Part shown: positions 48,213-57,500 of the stretch, piece by piece | How the letters are laid out: every line of letters begins with the position of its first letter | Numbering within the stretch: position 1 is the stretch's first letter | NCBI GenBank assembly: GCA_016179685.1 | Contig: JACPCR010000052.1 | Location: 1 to 64,000, forward strand | Reading direction: 5' to 3' | DNA length: 64,000 nucleotides | Source of the DNA: Planctomycetota bacterium | GTDB lineage: Bacteria > Planctomycetota > PUPC01 > JACPCR01 | Made by a program: the position numbers and the translations under genes | Notes under the pieces: generated by a model | What the model was told of the DNA's origin: nothing | Database searches by the model: none | What the model saw: the letters and a program-made list of their open reading frames with translations, nothing else

Positions 48213-49501
48213 CGCGACCGTTACGTGGAATACAGGTCGTTGCGGGCGGCGCATGCTGCCTCCTGCTGGCCTTGGCCGGGCAAATCCGGTCGGAGGAATC
48301 CTCCCTCGCCGAGGCCCGGGCAGCGATGGAACGCGGGGACTACGAGACGGCCATCCTCAGCTTCCGCGCGCACCTCGAGCGCGACCCGGCGTCCTACGAC
48401 GCCCGCTTCGGCCTCGCCCGGGCCCTGTCCTTCCGGGGCCAGAGGGACGAGGCGATCCGACTCTACACGGAGCTGATCGACCGGCATCCGGGCGATCCGG
48501 ACGCGCTGCTGGGCCGCGGGCGCGTCCTGGCCTGGGAGAAGCGGTATTCGGAGGCGGAGGCTGACCTCCTGGCCGTCACGCGGCGCTCCCCGGGTTACGC
48601 GGACGCGTGGTCCGCCTTGGGTGATCTTTACCTCTGGTCCGATAGACCTCGGGAAGCGGTCGAGTCCTATTCGCAATGGGTCGCGCTCCGGCCGGACGAC
48701 CCTGCGGCCTACGAGGCCCGCGGCCACGCCTACAGCTCGGCCAGGGATTTCGCTCGGGCCAGGGATGACTTCTACCGGGCCCTGGCCCTCGGGGCCGACC
48801 AGGCCCGCATCGGCCGCCGGATCGGAAGCCTGAACCGCATCCCCGGCGCATTGCCCTGGCAGGCATCAATTTCCTATTCGTTCGATGGGTTTGCCGACCG
48901 CGCCTTTGAAGCGGAGTCCCTGAAAAGCTCGGTCCGCCGCGAGTTCGAAAAAGGGTCCCTGGCGCTGGAAGCCCTGGGCATCCACCGCTTCTCCCGCTGG
49001 GACGAGGCCATCGCCGCCGACGGCTTTCTCGACCTCTGGCCAAGAGCCTATGGCAACCTCCGGGTCCAATCGGCGGTGGAAAGAGTGCTCTTCCCCCGGA
49101 TGGCCTACGGACTCGAAGTCTTCCAGGGGTTCGGCAAGGGCTGGGAAGCGTCCGGAGGCGTCCGCTACCTCGACTTCCAGTCGTCGAAGGTCGATTTCTA
49201 CACGGCCTCGCTCGCCCGCTACGTCGGCAATTGGTATCTGCGCGGCCGGACGACCTTCGTGCCAGGCGACGAAGGCGTCAGGATTTCCAACTCGATCCTG
49301 GCCCGGCGTTATCTCACGACCGTGGATGATTTTGTCCAGGCCGAGGTCAACTTCGGCAGCGACGGGACGCGCACCTACAGCCTCGGGCTGCAGACGTTCC
49401 TTCACCCGAGGTTCGGTGTCTTCCTCGGAGGAGATGCAACCGATTCTGATGAAGCCCGGACCCGAGGAGGCTTCACGGTCGAATTCATCACCCGCTGGTG
49501 A
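48209..49501 (+). CDS. TPR + YaiO-family outer-membrane beta-barrel protein
   Basis: TPR units followed by a C-terminal YaiO-like barrel ending FGVFLGGDATDSDEARTRGGFTVEFITRW; ATGA overlap with the GT2 gene. Confidence 0.82.
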   Translation: MTRPLRGIQVVAGGACCLLLALAGQIRSEESSLAEARAAMERGDYETAILSFRAHLERDPASYDARFGLARALSFRGQRDEAIRLYTELIDRHPGDPDALLGRGRVLAWEKRYSEAEADLLAVTRRSPGYADAWSALGDLYLWSDRPREAVESYSQWVALRPDDPAAYEARGHAYSSARDFARARDDFYRALALGADQARIGRRIGSLNRIPGALPWQASISYSFDGFADRAFEAESLKSSVRREFEKGSLALEALGIHRFSRWDEAIAADGFLDLWPRAYGNLRVQSAVERVLFPRMAYGLEVFQGFGKGWEASGGVRYLDFQSSKVDFYTASLARYVGNWYLRGRTTFVPGDEGVRISNSILARRYLTTVDDFVQAEVNFGSDGTRTYSLGLQTFLHPRFGVFLGGDATDSDEARTRGGFTVEFITRW

Positions 49502-49594
49502 CCACGCGCTGTCACACAAAAAATTGGAAATTCGTTTCCGGGACTGTTAAACTCTTTTTATAAGCCTCTCCGCGGTCCGTGGATTGCCGCTCTC

Positions 49595-50887
49595 ATGTTC
49601 CACTGGTGGCTTCAACTCCAAGACGTCTCCATCATCAAGAATGGCCTCAAGGGGCTGGCCATTGGCGTCCTCTGCAACATCTATTTCTTCTGCAAGGACA
49701 GTCTGGAGAAGCTCTTCGAGGCCCTGGTGCTCTGGGTGGGCGCAAACTCCAGCGAGGTGTCGAGCCAGCAAATCCAGGCCCTCGTCGCCGAGGCCTCCAA
49801 CGCCTTCACCAGCGCCCCCTTCCTCGAAAGCGGATACCTGATCTCCGGCATCCTCGTCCTCCTGAGCTGCACCCTGGTCGGCGTCTGGGACGGGCTTCGG
49901 GAGCGTAAAATCCGGGAGCTTCAGGGCGAAAGCGTGGCCCGCGCTCGGAGGCTGGAAGAGGCTCAGGACCTCCTCGTCAACGTCCAGCGCCGGCTGGCCC
50001 ACTCGGAACGGCTCGCCGCCATCGGCCGCATGGCCGCCGGCGTGTCTCACGAGATCAACAATCCGCTCGCTGCCATCAGCGGCCATCTCCGCCTCCTTTC
50101 CATGCAAATCCTTCCGGATGACCCGCGCCAGCCGATCCTCGACGTGATGCAGAAGGAGGCCCGGCGCATCCGCGGGATCGTCCGCGGGCTGAACGACTTT
50201 GCACGGCATCAGCCGGACCCCCAGGAAATCCGCAAGACCACCGCCTCCATGCACGAGATTCTCGACGAGGCCGTCCAGGCCTTCCGGCCTCGCCTCGCCG
50301 AATGCCACGTCGAGGTCGTTCGGGAGTTTGCCCCCCATAACCCGGTGGTCTATGGCAAGAAGGACCACCTCCGCCTCGCCTTCAACAATTTGATAGCCAA
50401 CGCCATTGAGGCCATGCCGCAGGGAGGCGTCCTCACCCTTCGCACCGCGTGTTCCGTCATGGAACGCGCGAACGTCATGGAGCTCAAAGGCTTCTCCCCG
50501 GACCTTCCCCAGAAACTCGTCGCCGACGACGGTTCGGCACGCCGCGTCCTCGGCGGGGAGGGAGAATTCTCCCTCCCCATGCTCCTCCGTGAGGGGGACC
50601 CCGTCGTTCGGGTCGAGGTCCGGGATAGCGGGATCGGCATCCCTCCTGAGCTCCTCGGCAAGCTCTTCGAGCCGTTCATGACCACGAAGGAAGTCGGGCA
50701 CGGCCTTGGCCTCGGCCTCGCCATCACCTATAGCATCGTCCGAAGCCACGGCGGCTACATCGAAGTCCAGTCCCGAATCCAGAAGGGCAGCCAGTTCAAC
50801 GTCGTCCTCGCCGCGGCCATGGGACCGAGCGACTCCACACCCGCCACAACCGTCTCCCAGGAAGCGCCATCCGTTCGTTCCGCTTGA
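49595..50887 (+). CDS. membrane sensor histidine kinase
   Basis: LAAIGRMAAGVSHEINNPLAAISGHLRLL, NLIANAIEAMP, GHGLGLGLAITYSIV. Confidence 0.92.
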   Translation: MFHWWLQLQDVSIIKNGLKGLAIGVLCNIYFFCKDSLEKLFEALVLWVGANSSEVSSQQIQALVAEASNAFTSAPFLESGYLISGILVLLSCTLVGVWDGLRERKIRELQGESVARARRLEEAQDLLVNVQRRLAHSERLAAIGRMAAGVSHEINNPLAAISGHLRLLSMQILPDDPRQPILDVMQKEARRIRGIVRGLNDFARHQPDPQEIRKTTASMHEILDEAVQAFRPRLAECHVEVVREFAPHNPVVYGKKDHLRLAFNNLIANAIEAMPQGGVLTLRTACSVMERANVMELKGFSPDLPQKLVADDGSARRVLGGEGEFSLPMLLREGDPVVRVEVRDSGIGIPPELLGKLFEPFMTTKEVGHGLGLGLAITYSIVRSHGGYIEVQSRIQKGSQFNVVLAAAMGPSDSTPATTVSQEAPSVRSA

Positions 50888-50896
50888 GCCCTCACC

Positions 50897-52261
50897 ATGC
50901 CACTGACCCAACCCCTCCACGTTCTGGTCGTTGAAGACGAGCCCTCCATGCGGGCCGTCTGTGAAGGTTTCGTTCGCTCCTTCGGCCATCAGGTCGAGTG
51001 CGTCGAGCATGCGGAAAACGCCCTTTCGAAGCTCAAGGATGCACCGTTCGACCTCGTGCTGGCCGATTACAAGCTGCCCGGCATGGACGGCCTGCACCTC
51101 CTCCAGCACATCAAGGAGGAATACCCCGCCACGGAGGTCATCATCATGACCGCCTACGCGGACATCAGCTCCGCGGTACAGGCGATCCGGTACGACGCCT
51201 TCGACTACCTCCCCAAGCCGTTCGAGCTGGAGGAGATGCAGCGGGCGCTGCGGAAGCTCGAGCGCATCAAGAACCTCACCTTTGAGAACGAGATGCTGCG
51301 CAAACAGCTCAAGAAGGAATACAGCATCCATCGCATCGTGGGAAGTCATCCCGACATCGAAAAGGTCCGTGAGATCGTCGCTCGCATCTGCCAGGAAAAT
51401 TTCACCGTGCTCATCGAGGGTGAGAACGGCACGGGCAAGGAACTCGCCGCCAAGGTCATCCACTACAACAGTCCCCGGGCATCCAACCCGTTCGTCCCCA
51501 TCGAATGCTCCACCATCGCCCCCGAGCATCTCGAGAAGGAGCTCTTCGGACACGAGCGCCCCGCCGGTTCCGCCGCCGCGCCCGGCCCACCCCACCCCGG
51601 CCTGTTCAAGCTCGCCGAGGGCGGGACCGTCTTCCTCGACGAGGTCGGCCAGCTCCCGCTCGAGATGCAGGCCAAGCTCCTCCGCTACCTCCAGGAACGG
51701 ACCATCCGGCCCGTCGGTGGCGTCAGCGAGGCCAAGGTGGACGTGCGTATCATCGCGGCCACCACGGAAAATCTCGAGGAGAGCGTGCGCAAGGACCAGT
51801 TCCGGCAGGACCTCATGTACCTCCTCAACGTCGTCAATCTCCGGCTGCCCCCTCTCCGGGAGAGGAAAGACGACATTCGGCTGCTGATCGACCATTTCAT
51901 CCGGATGCGCAGCACGGGAAGCCGCCGCATCCGCGGCATCAGCCGCGACGCCGTCAACGCGGTGTTGAATTATCAGTGGCCCGGAAACGTGCGGGAACTC
52001 GAGAATATGGTCGAACGCGCCTTGGCCCTCGGCCTGACGGAGCGGATCGAAAAGGAAGACTTGCCGCCCGCCGTCCTCCGCGCGGCGGAAAATCCGGCCG
52101 CCCACCTGATCGCCACCGACGCGGACCTCAAGTCGCTCGATGAGATGGAAAAAGAGGTCATCCTGCGGACCCTGCAGCGGACCGGCGGAGACAAGATGCT
52201 GGCCGCCCAGGTCCTCAAGATCGATCGCAGCACGCTCTATCGGAAGCTGAAGCGCTTCTAA
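50897..52261 (+). CDS. NtrC-family AAA+ response regulator lacking GAFTGA
   Basis: REC VLVVEDEPSMRAVCEGF; Walker A GENGTGKE; GGTVFLDEVGQLPLEMQAKLLRYLQE; HTH VLKIDRSTLYRKLKRF. Confidence 0.9.
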   Translation: MPLTQPLHVLVVEDEPSMRAVCEGFVRSFGHQVECVEHAENALSKLKDAPFDLVLADYKLPGMDGLHLLQHIKEEYPATEVIIMTAYADISSAVQAIRYDAFDYLPKPFELEEMQRALRKLERIKNLTFENEMLRKQLKKEYSIHRIVGSHPDIEKVREIVARICQENFTVLIEGENGTGKELAAKVIHYNSPRASNPFVPIECSTIAPEHLEKELFGHERPAGSAAAPGPPHPGLFKLAEGGTVFLDEVGQLPLEMQAKLLRYLQERTIRPVGGVSEAKVDVRIIAATTENLEESVRKDQFRQDLMYLLNVVNLRLPPLRERKDDIRLLIDHFIRMRSTGSRRIRGISRDAVNAVLNYQWPGNVRELENMVERALALGLTERIEKEDLPPAVLRAAENPAAHLIATDADLKSLDEMEKEVILRTLQRTGGDKMLAAQVLKIDRSTLYRKLKRF

Positions 52262-52408
52262 TTTTTTCGCCGGCTCGACTTACGCCGAATCAGCGAGAAA
52301 AGGCTTGGCAGCAGAACGCGTCTCCGTTTCGCCGCGTGGAATCCAGACTGGGAAGAAGCCCCTAACTCGTCCCTTTATGAGGACTTGTCTATAAAATAGG
52401 ATTTGCCT

Positions 52409-53476
52409 ATGGGAAACCCTTCCATCAAGTCACCACCTCACTTGTTCTCGGGGTGGCAAGGACACCAACGGGAACCCGCCGCCGGCGACTTGTACACACG
52501 AGACCAAGTCTCCATTCACTTTGACCACGCAGAAAAGTTGTATGCGGATTGGCCGACACCGACTTGCATTATCTCGGACGGTCCTTACGGCGTAAGTGGT
52601 TTTCCAGGTGACAACCATAAGGCCGAATCTCTTGCTGAATGGTATGAACCACACATCAAGGCTTGGACTCAGTACTCAACACCGGAAACAACTCTTTGGT
52701 TTTGGAACACCGAACTCGGGTGGGCCACGGCACATCCCGTGTTGGTAGCCAACGGCTGGGAGTACCGCTGCTGCAACATTTGGGACAAGGGGCTGGGGCA
52801 TGTCGCGGGTAACGCGAACACCCAAACTCTACGCAAGTTCCCCGTCGTTACTGAAGTTTGTGTGCACTACGTTAGGGCCGCGATGTTTCAAGTGGGCAGC
52901 CAGTCCTTGACCATGCAACAATGGCTTCGCCACGAGTGGGAACGGACAGGGTTGCCGTTCCGCCTGGCCAACGAGGCGTGCGGAGTGCTCAACGCGGCGA
53001 CGCGAAAATATTTTACGGCCGATCATCTCTGGTATTACCCGCCCGTGGATGCCTTCGCGAAGCTCACACAGTACGCCAACGAACACGGCGACCCGGCGGG
53101 ACGGCCTTATTTCAGTATCAACGGGAAAGACCCTGTTCCCGGCCGCCAATGGGTTAAGCTGCGGGCCAAATTCACGTGCGACGTCGGCATAACGAATGTT
53201 TGGCGTGAACCGCAGGTCAGCGGGTCCGAACGCATTCAGGGTACGCGAGAAGGAATGAAGTACAAATTCAGTAGCCTTCACGGCAGTCAGAAACCGCTGA
53301 AGTTCATTGAGTTGACGATTCGAGCTTCGACGGACGAAAGCGACGTGGTGTGGGAACCTTTCGGTGGCCTGTGTCCGGGCGCGGTGATTTCCTACTATTT
53401 TCGGCGCCGATATTACGGTGCGGAGATCATTCCAGAGTTTTACGCCGCGGCCGTAGAAAGGCTGGCCACGTCATGA
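52409..53476 (+). CDS. type II DNA methyltransferase (N4/N6 type)
   Basis: motif IV-like CIISDGPYG, motif I-like VVWEPFGGLCPGA, HGSQKPLKFIELTI; overlaps the following gene by ATGA. Confidence 0.8.
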   Translation: MGNPSIKSPPHLFSGWQGHQREPAAGDLYTRDQVSIHFDHAEKLYADWPTPTCIISDGPYGVSGFPGDNHKAESLAEWYEPHIKAWTQYSTPETTLWFWNTELGWATAHPVLVANGWEYRCCNIWDKGLGHVAGNANTQTLRKFPVVTEVCVHYVRAAMFQVGSQSLTMQQWLRHEWERTGLPFRLANEACGVLNAATRKYFTADHLWYYPPVDAFAKLTQYANEHGDPAGRPYFSINGKDPVPGRQWVKLRAKFTCDVGITNVWREPQVSGSERIQGTREGMKYKFSSLHGSQKPLKFIELTIRASTDESDVVWEPFGGLCPGAVISYYFRRRYYGAEIIPEFYAAAVERLATS

Positions 53477-54393
53477 GCAGAATGCACAAGCCGGGCGCGC
53501 CGTCCAGAGGATTGCCAGCTATGGACGAGGAGCATTATCAGCTCTACAAGGACGTACGCCAGGCCATCTCGTCTCTGCCGATTTACTTCCGCACGGAAAC
53601 TCATATTTCCGGCATCATGGCGACCGATCTGCACACGCTCAACAATGTGCTGGGCGCGACGATTGAGGAGCAGGTGGTTCGTACCTTGAATTTGATCCGG
53701 AACACGTGGGATGCGGGCGAGAAATACGCCCTTTACAGCTTCGTGAGGCAGGCACAAACATTTCCAGACGTTCTCTTGCGCAAGACGTCCACTGACGAGA
53801 TTCTCTTGGGCATCGAACTGAAGGGATGGTACTTGCTAGCGAAAGAAGCCGAGCCCAGCTTGAGGTTTCAAGCGACCGCCGCCGCGTGTGCAAAGCGCGA
53901 CTTGATCGTCGTAGTCCCGTGGGTCTTGGGAAACGTGATCAGCGGGTCTCCGATTCTCTTTGAACCATTCATTGAGTCGGCAAAGTACGCAGCCGATTTT
54001 CGCAATTACCACTGGCAACATATTCGGGAAACCAGGGCGGATACTCGCATCGAGGTCCCGAAGGGAGTGGGGCCATACCCCTCAAAAGCTGACCAGATTC
54101 TGGACAAACCGCAATCGGATGGCGGCGGAAATTTTGGACGGTTAGCACGCGCGGGAATGATGGATTCATACATGCACAAACTTAACGAGGTGCACCTTTG
54201 CGGCATTAAGACCGTTTATTGGCGGCAGTTCATGAAGGCGTTTCAAGAAAGCACAACCGACGCCGAAGCTCGCACCGCATTGGAAAAATTGAAGCAGGGT
54301 GTGCAGAAGGCGACTGATGTTCCTTCTCCAAAAGCTCGGTCGGCGCTTGCCATCCTCGCGGAGCTTGAACGTCTGCTTGACATGACAGAATGA
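53473..54393 (+). CDS. putative type II restriction endonuclease
   Basis: PD-(D/E)xK-like FPDVLLRKTSTDEILLGIELKGW, coupled to the methyltransferase. Confidence 0.7.
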   Translation: MSRMHKPGAPSRGLPAMDEEHYQLYKDVRQAISSLPIYFRTETHISGIMATDLHTLNNVLGATIEEQVVRTLNLIRNTWDAGEKYALYSFVRQAQTFPDVLLRKTSTDEILLGIELKGWYLLAKEAEPSLRFQATAAACAKRDLIVVVPWVLGNVISGSPILFEPFIESAKYAADFRNYHWQHIRETRADTRIEVPKGVGPYPSKADQILDKPQSDGGGNFGRLARAGMMDSYMHKLNEVHLCGIKTVYWRQFMKAFQESTTDAEARTALEKLKQGVQKATDVPSPKARSALAILAELERLLDMTE

Positions 54394-54588
54394 AACCCGA
54401 ATACCGTACGTACTTGTTTAGAGAGTCGACGGATGCGACCGCACAACCCATTGCTGTACAATAAATTCGGAAGTAAACCCGGGGAATGGGGGTATGTGCC
54501 ACTCCAGTCACCACTCACACAACACATTCTGAGACAATGGGTTACGCCTCCAGGTTGGGAGGCGCTGAATAGGTACTACCATACAACC

Positions 54589-57500
54589 ATGGCTTGCAGA
54601 CCACGTTGCTCCGCTGCGCTCCGCAAGCCCGCTGAAGCCCGCCGATCCGGTGCTGGATCAAGACACTTGCCCTGGACGCATTTCAGCCTTGGAATACTCG
54701 CGGTCGCTTCTTTCACCGCCTCAGTCCACGCCGGACCCGCCTCCGCAGGCGCCCGCATCGAGTGGCGGCAAGGCGCACCCCACCTGGACATCTCCATCGA
54801 GGCCCAGGCCCCGCCCGGCCTCCCCGAGATCGAATGCCCGTTGCAGCTCTTCGACAAGGAGGGCAAGGAGCTCTGGAATACCCGGGCCAAGATCGCTTTC
54901 GGCAAGGAAACGATTCACCGTACCGCCATCCTGATTGAAAAGATCGCCCAGCCCTCCGAGCCCCACCGCATCGAGATTCGTCTCTTTCAGCCCGATCTCA
55001 ACCTTTCATGGACGGAGTCTCTCACCTTCTACCCCGAATCCCATCCCGTTCTCAGCCATTCTTTCCGGAGGATCGGCGATTTCCCCGAACAGCGCATGCT
55101 CCTCGAGGTCCAACTGAACCGGCTGCGTGACCCTAACGTCCGCAACATCGACCTCAGCGCGGCCGTCCGGGACTCCGATGAGAACACCCTCTCGAGCAAG
55201 ACGCTGAAAATTCCGTTCGCCGAGGCGACCTCCTCCGCACGGCTCGATTTCGCCCCGCCGGACGACCGCTCCGTCGGCCCCTACCGGCTCGAAGGAATGC
55301 TGGAGAGCGACGCCCTGGGCCTCCACATCCCCCTGCAGCATCGATTCGCCTTCGCCACCGCCCTCGTGCCCGTCACCAGCCTCGAAACCTCCGATCCCAC
55401 CTGGTTTCTGTCCTTCGTCGACCCCCGGAACGTCGGCAGCTACACCCTGCCGCTACCCCAAAATGAGAAGGACCCCGTGTCCTACCCTTCGATGCGATGG
55501 GACGCCGAGGTCGCCCACAGCGGCCGACAGTCCCTCCGCATCGACTACACGCAAGGCGTCACCGCCCACGTGTTCAGCGACCAGGCCCTCCCGGGCTTCC
55601 CCATCATCGCCCGCCTCTGGGTGAAAGGGAATCTCACGACGGATGCCCTCCACGTCCACTGGCGTGACCGCTGCGAATACGCCCTCTGGGCCCACCAGCG
55701 GCACGTCAACCGCAGCGAGGCCTTCCTCTGCCGGCTGGATTTCGAGGGCTGGAGATCGTTTCGCGTCCCCGTGCTGGGCGACGGCTTCCAGGCCAAGAGC
55801 CGCTACGATAATCCTCGGGCCGTCGCCGTCCCCATCACCACCATGGCCTTGACGATCCACCCGGGTCCCGTCCCCGAAGGTCAGCCTGCAGGCCCCGTCC
55901 CGCGGTCAGTCTGGATCGACGATCTGGGGGTCGAGACGCAAGCCCCTCTGAAGGAACGCGTCTCGCTCGAGCTGGCCACGGATACTCCGGACCGCCTTCT
56001 CCATGATCAGGCCAGGCTATTCATCACCGCGGGGAACGGTTTTCACTCAGAAATCCGGAACGGCCGGATTCAGGTGACGGCCCGAGACCGCGGCGGGCAC
56101 GCGCTTCTCGAGATCGAGGAGGCCATCGAGATCGGGCCGAATGCCTTCGCCGTCAAGGAAATCGCCCTTCAAAAGCTTGCGGCCCAGAAGCCCATCGGAC
56201 CCGTCGATCTCGATGTCCTGCTCGTCGCACCGGGCACGGCCGGATTCCGCCGCTCCGGCCGCCTCACGCTCAAGGCCCCCTCCTCCTACGGCCTCTTCCT
56301 CGACTTCGAGAAGGTGCAGGCCTACAACGGCGCGGCGGGCGGGAAGGGCGGCGTCACCGTGCCCGGCGGAGCTGAAGGCTCCCGCCTGGCCCTCAGCCTC
56401 AAGGTCGACCCAAAGGGCAAGAATTCCGCCATCCTCCACCCCGCCTTGCCGGGCATCACGGACCGCGTCGACCTCCTCGTCCGGGCCGCGGCGGGGCCCG
56501 TCGAGCTTCAACCCCTCTTCCTCGATGCGGGCATCACCGGCGTCGCTGGGCTCAACTCCAACGCCTTCTGGATGCCCCCTGTCCGCGTCGAGGGACCGGA
56601 CTGGCGAAGAATCGAATGCGTCGCGCCCGCCGTCCCCCCTTACTACGCGGACAGCGGACGATCCTTCCTCCTCCGGCCCAGCTACCCGCTCAATCTGGTC
56701 CTCGTCGCCCGAGCCCTCGGCGACCAGCCCGGTGAAATTCACGTCGATCAGGTCCGTGTCCGGACCCATCTGCTCCCCGAGGAGGCGCTCGCCGCCGAAG
56801 TCCTCTACCCCAACGAGATGCGCCTCCTCCCGCCCGGCGGACCCCTGGACTTGCAGCTCACCTCTTTCGCTGAAAAGGAAACAAAACTCGCCCTCTCCTT
56901 CCGCTTCGAGAAGGCCCAAGGCCGACTCCTCAAGGAAGCCACGATCGACGTCGTCCTCCCGCCTTCTTCCCGCTCCTTCACCCGCCTTGTCGATTCCCTC
57001 CCCGCAGGCGTCTATACGCTCGAGGTCCAAGGGTTGGGCGCTCTTCCCTTCCGTGAGACCCTCCAGGCCTTCGACCCTGCCTCCTCCTTCGGCAGCGAAC
57101 CACAGAAATTGCTGAGCAGCCTGCTGGACCTCCGCAAGGCCCTCGGCATGGACGAAGAAAGAATCCTCCTCGACTGGGATAACATGGAGACCGTTCCGGG
57201 CCTGTTCCACTACGGCTGGTTTCACAACGAGGCAAAAAAAGCGTCCGCCGAGGGCCGCTACCGCGTCGTCCCTCTCCTGGGCTTCGCGGCCGATTGGGCG
57301 GGACCCGAGGCGCAGGATGCCATCGCCAAGAATGCTTATCGGCGTTATATGGGAAACAATTTGCAAGTTCCCGTCCGGATCGCGGACTGGAATCGATTCC
57401 TGCGCGAAGCGCTCCGCGAATACCGCGGGAAATTCTCTCGTTGGGTCTTCTGGCAGAATCCGGACATGAAGGACGCCCCGTCCTACATCCCGCCGGAACG

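Noticed and set aside
47216-49501. 761-aa ORF with long N-terminal extension
   Set aside because: The N-terminal half is an out-of-frame read of the GT2 gene; the real start is ATG 48209.
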